Shown here piece after piece: positions 59,194 to 64,000 of a DNA stretch of 64,000 bases. Source of the stretch: Natronolimnobius sp. AArcel1 (GTDB lineage: Archaea; Halobacteriota; Halobacteria; Halobacteriales; Natrialbaceae); the NCBI RefSeq assembly GCF_011043775.1, contig NZ_JAAKXY010000003.1:1-64000 (forward strand). Direction: 5' to 3'. The notes beneath the pieces are model-generated. The model made no database searches, was not told where the DNA came from, and saw only the letters and a list, made by a program, of their open reading frames with translations. How positions within the stretch are numbered: the first letter of the stretch is position 1; each line of letters starts with the position of its first letter. The position numbers were made by a program, and so were the translations under genes.

Positions 59194-59864
59194 GCACACC
59201 ACGTAGCGAGTCGCCAGCCGACACCGAGCAGGAGACCACACGCGTCCTGTTCGTCGACAACTACGACTCCTTCACGTACAACCTCGTCGAGTACGTCAGC
59301 CAACTCCCTGGCACCGAGACTGCAGTGGTGAAAAACACCGCCTCGCTCGAGGACGTTCGCGCTGAAGACCCAGATGCGATCATCATTAGCCCCGGCCCTG
59401 GGCACCCGAAAAACGACCGCGATGTCGGCGTCACGATGGACGTGCTCCGGGACGTCAGCCCCGAGGTACCGACGTTGGGCGTCTGTCTCGGCCTCGAGGC
59501 AGCGATTTACGAGTATGGTGGCTCGATTGGGCGGGCACCCGATCCAATCCACGGCAAGGCCTCAGCCGTCGATCACGACGAATCAGGTGTGTTCGCTGGC
59601 CTCGAGCAGGGCTTTCGCGCCGGGCGCTATCACTCACTGGTCGCACTCGAGGTGCCCGACTGCTTCGAGGTGACGGCGACGGCCGACCACAGCGCGGAAC
59701 ACGGTTCCGCTGGCGCTGCGGCGGCGCCGCAGAACGATGGCGAAACGCTCGTCATGGGCGTGCGCCACCTCGAACACCCCATCGAAGCGGTTCAGTTCCA
59801 CCCAGAGAGCGTGCTCACGGCAGCCGGTCACGACATTATCGAGAATTTCCTTGCGAGTCTCTGA
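59190..59864 (+). CDS. trpG: anthranilate synthase component II (glutamine amidotransferase)
   Basis: This 224-residue glutamine amidotransferase supplies ammonia to TrpE. It has FVDNYDSFTYNLVEYV, the catalytic Cys in LGVCLGLEA and the His-Glu pair in VQFHPESVLT. The oxyanion motif ISPGPGHP is intact. An acidic spacer near residue 170-185 is inserted. It is the last gene of the operon. TrpC, TrpB and TrpA are not in the window. Confidence 0.95.
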   Translation: MSTPRSESPADTEQETTRVLFVDNYDSFTYNLVEYVSQLPGTETAVVKNTASLEDVRAEDPDAIIISPGPGHPKNDRDVGVTMDVLRDVSPEVPTLGVCLGLEAAIYEYGGSIGRAPDPIHGKASAVDHDESGVFAGLEQGFRAGRYHSLVALEVPDCFEVTATADHSAEHGSAGAAAAPQNDGETLVMGVRHLEHPIEAVQFHPESVLTAAGHDIIENFLASL

Positions 59865-59966
59865 GCGGGCGCTCGAGTGAGTGGCTGCTGTTTGTGTTGT
59901 GTTTGTCACACTCCTCGAGAAGACTCTCTACCTTTGGGTGCCGTCTGATCGTGTTTGGGTGGTAGT

Positions 59967-60149
59967 CTAGACGCCGGGGATAATCTCGAGCATCCCGGTT
60001 GCATACAGTGCGGCGAGGACGACCGCCGCGACGAGTCCGACGCGGACGGCGAGTTTGATTGCGATGCGGATAGCGATGACAGCGACCGCAAAGGCGGCGA
60101 GGGCAGCGAGGGCGAGCAGCACCGTCGATCCCGTAAATGGTTCGACCAT
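59967..60149 (-). CDS. small two-helix membrane protein, hypothetical
   Basis: This 60-residue protein has two hydrophobic segments (about 9-27 and 34-52) separated by a basic Arg/Lys turn. It has the layout of small haloarchaeal membrane proteins. Function and family are unknown. It is isolated, 100 bases after trpG on the opposite strand. Confidence 0.6.
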   Translation of the reverse strand: MVEPFTGSTVLLALAALAAFAVAVIAIRIAIKLAVRVGLVAAVVLAALYATGMLEIIPGV

Positions 60150-60491
60150 ATTTCAGTCCCCGTACTGGAAGGACGTAATCTTTCTGGATATCCTGACAAC
60201 CACAGATAGTTACCATTCGATCTTCGCTTGGATCTCGATGTGACAGACTGCGAAACGCACTACCAGCGCGACCGCAAGACGGCTTGTGGGTGCGTCGAAA
60301 CATCGGTACCGCACGCATCTGAAAGAGAAAATCACCCGCGGAGACGGTGATTCTCCTGTGTTTTGCGTCACTTTCAGTCTGCTCTGATAATCGTTAAGAT
60401 GGGTGCGCTCGTAGTGATTGTTAGACGCCAAGACGGCCGTCTCGAGGCCGTCGCCCGGACCAACTGTCTAGACCCATCTATACAACCCTGA
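60150..60491. other. non-coding interval with hairpin
   Basis: No protein-like frame is seen. A hairpin (GAGAA with TTCTC and TCACC with GGTGA) lies at 60325-60355, followed by CTGTGTTTTG. It could be a terminator-like or regulatory structure, but nothing upstream on the plus strand needs one. Confidence 0.35.
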
Positions 60492-60535
60492 TTGTAGTAT
60501 TCCAAGAAAAGGAGGACTACAACACTACGTTTTAT
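60492..60535 (+). promoter_or_regulatory. promoter region of the ribonucleotide reductase gene with inverted repeat
   Basis: TTGTAGT at 60492-60498 is perfectly inverted as ACTACAA at 60516-60522. TTTTAT at 60530-60535 is a TATA candidate, so the repeat sits upstream of it, where a repressor or activator could bind. A CTATACA block at about 60476 is an alternative TATA. Confidence 0.4.
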
Positions 60536-60568
60536 GGGTGATGCCTGAATACCGAACCTTCGTTACGA

Positions 60569-60646
60569 ATGATGAGAGCCAGGACTCCACATCGACGCCA
60601 AACCGTCGGACGACGCCCTGAGTATTGCGAGGTGAGCCGCGCATGA
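60569..60646 (+). CDS. possible 25-residue leader ORF of the ribonucleotide reductase gene
   Basis: ATG-ATG opens an Arg-rich frame of 25 residues whose TGA overlaps the reductase ATG (ATGA). It starts about 10 bases after the predicted transcription start. Another short ATG frame begins at 60541 and stops at 60621. Coding potential is weak, and the coupling geometry is the only reason to list it. Confidence 0.25.
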   Translation: MMRARTPHRRQTVGRRPEYCEVSRA

Positions 60647-63600
60647 GCAAACACGACCTCTCCGCGGAGGAACTCACCCTTCCGATCAAGCGCACCGAAG
60701 GCGAGACGCTCGAGGAGCGCATGACCGATAACGCCTATCACAACATTCTCCCGGCGCGCTATCTGCGCAAGGACGCCACCGGCGACCTGATCGAGGAACA
60801 GGAGGATCTGTTCGACCGCGTCGGCAAGAACATCGCACTCGCCGAAGCCGTCTACGAGGCCGAGAAACAGGACCTCGAGGTCACGGTCACGCCGGACCAG
60901 CTCAAGCCGGACCATCCGCGCCGCGACGAACTCGCCGCGGAGGTCTTCGGAGCGGGCACGACGGCAGACGACGATGTCGAAACCGTCCTCACTGAGCACA
61001 ACGTCAACAAGTTCGCCTACGAGACTGTCGTGCCGGAGCTGCCGGAGTCAGTTCGTACGCACGTCGAAGACGTCGCCGAGACGTTCACCGAGGGCATGTC
61101 GGAGCTGTCCTTTATGCCGAACTCGCCGACGCTGATGAACGCTGGCGACGAACTCCAGCAGCTCTCGGCGTGTTTCGTCATGTCTCCGGACGACGACCTC
61201 TCGGATATTCACGAGACGGCCAAGAAGGCGGCTGAGGTCTTCCAGTCCGGCGGCGGCGTCGGCTACGGCTTCTGGCAACTGCGCCCCTATGGCGACGCAG
61301 TCGGTTCGACCGGGGGCATCGCCTCCGGGCCAATCACCTTCATGCGGACCTACGACCAACTCTGTGAGACCATCGCTCAGGGTGGTACCCGACGCGGTGC
61401 CCAGATGGGCATTATGCGCGTCTCTCACCCTGACGTCATCGAGTTCATCCACGCGAAGAACAAGGATGTCTCGCTCGCCCACACACTGCGTCTGAACGAC
61501 CCGGATGACTACACATATACCACGTTCTCGGAAGCACTCGAGGAGGCACGCAGCCTCATTGACGAGGACGGACGCGTTCCAAAGCATCTCCGCAACGCCG
61601 TCGAAGGCCATCTCTCTAATTTCAATATCTCTGTCGGCGTCACGGACGCGTTCATGGAAGCCGTCCAGAACGGCGAGGAGTTCACGTTCACGAACCCACG
61701 CACCGAGGAGCCCCATATCGCCACCGAAGAAACCAAAGAGATGTACAGCCGCTACGACCTCGGCGAGCACGTCGAGGTCGGCGAGCCGCTGTCGATTCCC
61801 GCCGAACTCATCTTCGAGCGCATCGTCTCCGGTGCCCACGAAAACGGCGAACCCGGCGTCATCTACCTCGAGCGCGTCAACAAGGAACACTCCTTTGACA
61901 CCGAGGCAGAGCCAAATCACCGCATTCTGGCGACGAACCCATGTGGCGAACAGCCACTCGAGGAGAACGAAGCCTGCAACCTCGGCCACATCAATCTCTC
62001 GACGCTCGCCGATCAGGGCGCTCCTGACTGGCGTGTCTGGTCCGAGGCACACGCAGACGAGTACGACACCTTCGAAGACGCCGTCGACGCCTTCCTCGAG
62101 GAGGCAATCGATTACGCGGAGTTCGACGAGCGCATCGAGTACGGGACTCGATTCCTCGAGAACGTCGTGACGATGTCCGATTTCCCGGTCGAGGATATCG
62201 AGCAGACGGTCCGCGACATGCGCAAGATCGGACTGGGCATTATGGGCCTTGCACAGCTGTACATCCAGCTGGGCATCAAATACGGCAGCGACGAAGGCAA
62301 CGAAGTCGCCCGCCAGCTCATGACCCACATCAACCACGGCGCGAAGGCCACAAGCCACGAACTCGCGACTGAGCGCGGCTCCTTTGCCGACTGGGACGAG
62401 TCCAAGTACGCGAACCCGACCGAGTACCGCGAGTGGTTCGAACACCAGACCGGCGAGGACGCCGACGACTGGGAGGATGGTTTCCCAATTCGGAACCACA
62501 ACGTCACCACGATTGCGCCGACCGGCACGACGAGTATGGTTGGGAACACGACGGGTGGCTGTGAGCCGATCTACAACGTTGCCTACTACAAGAACGTCAC
62601 CGACGACGTGCAGGGCGACGAAATGCTCGTCGAGTTCGACGACTACTTCCTGCGCACGCTCGAGGCGAACGACATCGACGTCGCCGCCGTCAAAGAAGAA
62701 GCGCAAGAGCAGATGGCCACCAACCAGTTCGACGGCGTCGAAGGGCTCTCGACGGTGCCAGACGCCATCGGTGAACTGTTCGTCATCACGAGCGATCTCT
62801 CGGCCAAACAGCACGCCGCTGTCCAGTGTGCCGCACAGAAAGGCGTCGACTCCGCCATCTCGAAGACGGTCAACGCGCCAAATGACTCCACGCTCGAGGA
62901 CGCAAAGGAAGTCTTCGAGTGGGTCTACGAGAACGGTGGCAAGGGCGTCACCTACTACCGCGACGGCACCCGCTCGAAGCAGGTGCTGACGACGCGTGCG
63001 GACAACGCTGACTTCGCAGACGAAACCGAAGCCGCGGAGACCCTCGTCGAACAGATCGACGAGATCTTCGGCGGTCTCGAGGCCTTCCTCGAGAGCGAGG
63101 ACGTCCAGGACGTGCTTGATGAGGACGTCTCCTCGCTGGTCTCGGCAGCAGAAGACGAGATGGTTCACGTTGATTTCACCGAAAAGCGCGAACGGCCTGA
63201 TGCCCTGCAGGGCGTCAGCCAGCGCATCGACACCGGCTACGGTAAGGTCTACGTGACGATCAACGAGGACCCAGAGACCGGCCAGCCGTTTGAGCTGTTC
63301 GCGAACATCGGCCACTCGGGTGGCTTTACGAACTCCTTCACCGAGGCGCTCGCGAAGGTCATCTCGACCTCGCTGCGCTCCGGTGTCGACCCCGAGGAGA
63401 TCGTCGACGAACTCTGTGGGACGCGCAGTCCGAAGGTCGCCTGGGACAAAGGCGAACAGATTCAGTCCATCCCAGACGCCATCGGCACCGCGATGCGTCG
63501 CTATCTCGACAACGAGATCGACAAGCCGTACCCGACCCAGCAGACGCTCGAGGATGCGGCCGACGCAAGTACGGAAGCCGACTTCGACGGCCCACAGACC

Positions 63601-63753
63601 GACGGTGGCGCAGCCGCCAAAAGCGGTGACGACGCCACGCAGGATCTGATCGATGCTGGCGAGTCACCCGAATGTCCCGAGTGCGGATCGCTCTCGCTGT
63701 ACTTCTCTGAAGGCTGCAAAACATGCAATAGCTGTGGATGGTCGGAATGCTGA
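60643..63753 (+). CDS. nrdJ: adenosylcobalamin-dependent ribonucleotide reductase
   Basis: This 1036-residue class II reductase makes deoxyribonucleotides using a B12 radical. Features are an ATP-cone-like start, LSACFVMSPDDDLSDIHETAKKAAEVFQSGGGVGYGF, the active-site segment LATNPCGEQPLEENEACNLGHINLS, APTGTTSMVGNTTGGCEPIYNVAYYKN, and a C-terminal zinc-ribbon tail with CPECGS and CNSCGWSEC whose cysteines can pass electrons. No intein interrupts it, although inteins are frequent in archaeal reductases. Confidence 0.95.
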   Translation: MSKHDLSAEELTLPIKRTEGETLEERMTDNAYHNILPARYLRKDATGDLIEEQEDLFDRVGKNIALAEAVYEAEKQDLEVTVTPDQLKPDHPRRDELAAEVFGAGTTADDDVETVLTEHNVNKFAYETVVPELPESVRTHVEDVAETFTEGMSELSFMPNSPTLMNAGDELQQLSACFVMSPDDDLSDIHETAKKAAEVFQSGGGVGYGFWQLRPYGDAVGSTGGIASGPITFMRTYDQLCETIAQGGTRRGAQMGIMRVSHPDVIEFIHAKNKDVSLAHTLRLNDPDDYTYTTFSEALEEARSLIDEDGRVPKHLRNAVEGHLSNFNISVGVTDAFMEAVQNGEEFTFTNPRTEEPHIATEETKEMYSRYDLGEHVEVGEPLSIPAELIFERIVSGAHENGEPGVIYLERVNKEHSFDTEAEPNHRILATNPCGEQPLEENEACNLGHINLSTLADQGAPDWRVWSEAHADEYDTFEDAVDAFLEEAIDYAEFDERIEYGTRFLENVVTMSDFPVEDIEQTVRDMRKIGLGIMGLAQLYIQLGIKYGSDEGNEVARQLMTHINHGAKATSHELATERGSFADWDESKYANPTEYREWFEHQTGEDADDWEDGFPIRNHNVTTIAPTGTTSMVGNTTGGCEPIYNVAYYKNVTDDVQGDEMLVEFDDYFLRTLEANDIDVAAVKEEAQEQMATNQFDGVEGLSTVPDAIGELFVITSDLSAKQHAAVQCAAQKGVDSAISKTVNAPNDSTLEDAKEVFEWVYENGGKGVTYYRDGTRSKQVLTTRADNADFADETEAAETLVEQIDEIFGGLEAFLESEDVQDVLDEDVSSLVSAAEDEMVHVDFTEKRERPDALQGVSQRIDTGYGKVYVTINEDPETGQPFELFANIGHSGGFTNSFTEALAKVISTSLRSGVDPEEIVDELCGTRSPKVAWDKGEQIQSIPDAIGTAMRRYLDNEIDKPYPTQQTLEDAADASTEADFDGPQTDGGAAAKSGDDATQDLIDAGESPECPECGSLSLYFSEGCKTCNSCGWSEC

Positions 63754-63783
63754 CTTGTCGCTGATGAATTAATTCGGATCTAC

Positions 63784-63796
63784 CTTTTCTTTTTAA
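63784..63796 (+). terminator. T-rich terminator
   Basis: Two T-runs (TTTT and TTTTT) lie about 30 bases after the reductase stop. They fit a U-rich archaeal terminator. Confidence 0.45.
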
Positions 63797-63819
63797 CTGA
63801 AGACGGGGCGATATAGTTT

Positions 63820-64000
63820 ATGCCTCCGGTAGAAGAGTGTCCAGCCTGTGGAAGAGATGACTTCAAGAACGAGTACGGTATAGGAATTCATCTTATACGA
63901 TACTGTGAACAAAGCTCTGAAGAACAAGAAGCACTTGGTCGTAGTCTTATTTCCGGTAAAAACCATCCAATGACGGGACATGAAATGTCGGATGATGCAA
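63820..64000 (+). CDS. partial gene: zinc-finger start with NUMOD3-like repeat, runs off the window
   Basis: From ATG 63820 the frame stays open for 60 codons to the window edge. It has an N-terminal Cys pair (EECPACGRDDF) with a later HLIRYC, then GKNHPMTGHEMSDDA. The HPMxGxxMS(E/D)(D/E)A pattern resembles the DNA-binding NUMOD3 motif of homing or HNH endonucleases. The local base composition is clearly AT-richer than the neighbouring genes, which hints at a mobile or recently acquired gene. The rest of the protein is not visible. Confidence 0.5.
   Translation, partial: MPPVEECPACGRDDFKNEYGIGIHLIRYCEQSSEEQEALGRSLISGKNHPMTGHEMSDDA

Noticed and set aside
61048-63315. 755-residue minus-strand frame
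   Set aside because: It is antisense to the ribonucleotide reductase and shows no family motif.
60643-63753. Possible intein in the ribonucleotide reductase
   Set aside because: The translated product runs through all active-site motifs without an inserted self-splicing domain.
1-64000. CRISPR array or complete insertion sequence
   Set aside because: No regularly spaced repeats and no transposase-like protein were seen. The only tandem repeat is the 3 x 14 bp block at 55331.

Overview
The window is from a haloarchaeal chromosome, probably of the Natrialba/Natronorubrum/Haloterrigena type. The predicted proteins are strongly acidic and the DNA is GC-rich with very frequent CTCGAG-like strings. 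Many genes start about 27 nt downstream of an archaeal TATA-like box, which points to leaderless transcripts. There is an archaeal TFB, an archaeal beta-CASP termination factor (aCPSF1), RadB, NucS, S17e and a gas vesicle cluster. The genus is an inference; no database was consulted. All calls come from reading the sequence and translated frames, and promoter, operator and structure calls are by eye.

Layout. 1-600: end of an rRNA operon, with a 23S-5S spacer that folds like a tRNA, the 5S gene and a strong hairpin terminator. 600-11500: core metabolism and small proteins (geranylgeranyl reductase-family flavoprotein, 2-hydroxyacid dehydrogenase, UspA, two regulators, aspartate-semialdehyde dehydrogenase, S17e, a DUF447/CitG-like pair, MutY, DUF371). 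11600-18000: two very large multi-PAS histidine kinases in tandem. 18150-24400: alkaline phosphatase-superfamily hydrolase, ParA-like ATPase, pyrophosphatase, PadR regulator, RNase HI and TFB. 24800-29150: cold-shock protein, formate dehydrogenase-like molybdoenzyme, a hypothetical gene, a gene-poor stretch rich in hairpins, and a zinc-ribbon protein.

29255-36301 is a complete-looking gas vesicle locus. gvpF-G-H-(I position)-J-K-L-M run leftwards, mostly as overlapping genes, and gvpA-N-O run rightwards from a shared control region. No gvpC, gvpD or gvpE is present. The gvpI position holds a 299-residue protein with a long acidic front part, and GvpO carries an extra N-terminal zinc-finger-like motif.

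36450-44970: CHY zinc finger, DUF418 membrane protein, an exonuclease/phosphatase-family protein, a membrane-anchored PLD protein, a PIN/UPF0175-like toxin-antitoxin pair with an operator-like repeat array, then MutS and (after a GNAT gene) NucS, so two unrelated mismatch-repair systems lie within 5 kb. 45000-55200: Tat lipoprotein, aCPSF1 with a long leader, RadB, a Bat-type HTH regulator, a four-CBS protein with an HPF-like tail, a half lycopene cyclase-like protein, CAP-domain protein, AEC transporter and GYD protein. 55330-55613: a tRNA-Val with a 20-nt copy of its 3' end 160 bp away, an inverted repeat and a small tandem repeat, resembling the scar of an integrated element. 55798-59864: trpD-F-E-G operon. 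60643-63753: B12-type ribonucleotide reductase. The last 240 bases are AT-rich and begin a zinc-finger/NUMOD3-like gene that runs off the end.

The most unusual items are the tRNA-like spacer, the composite gas vesicle proteins, the tRNA-Val scar, the CBS-HPF fusion and several short ORFs that sit at transcript starts and overlap the next gene by ATGA.
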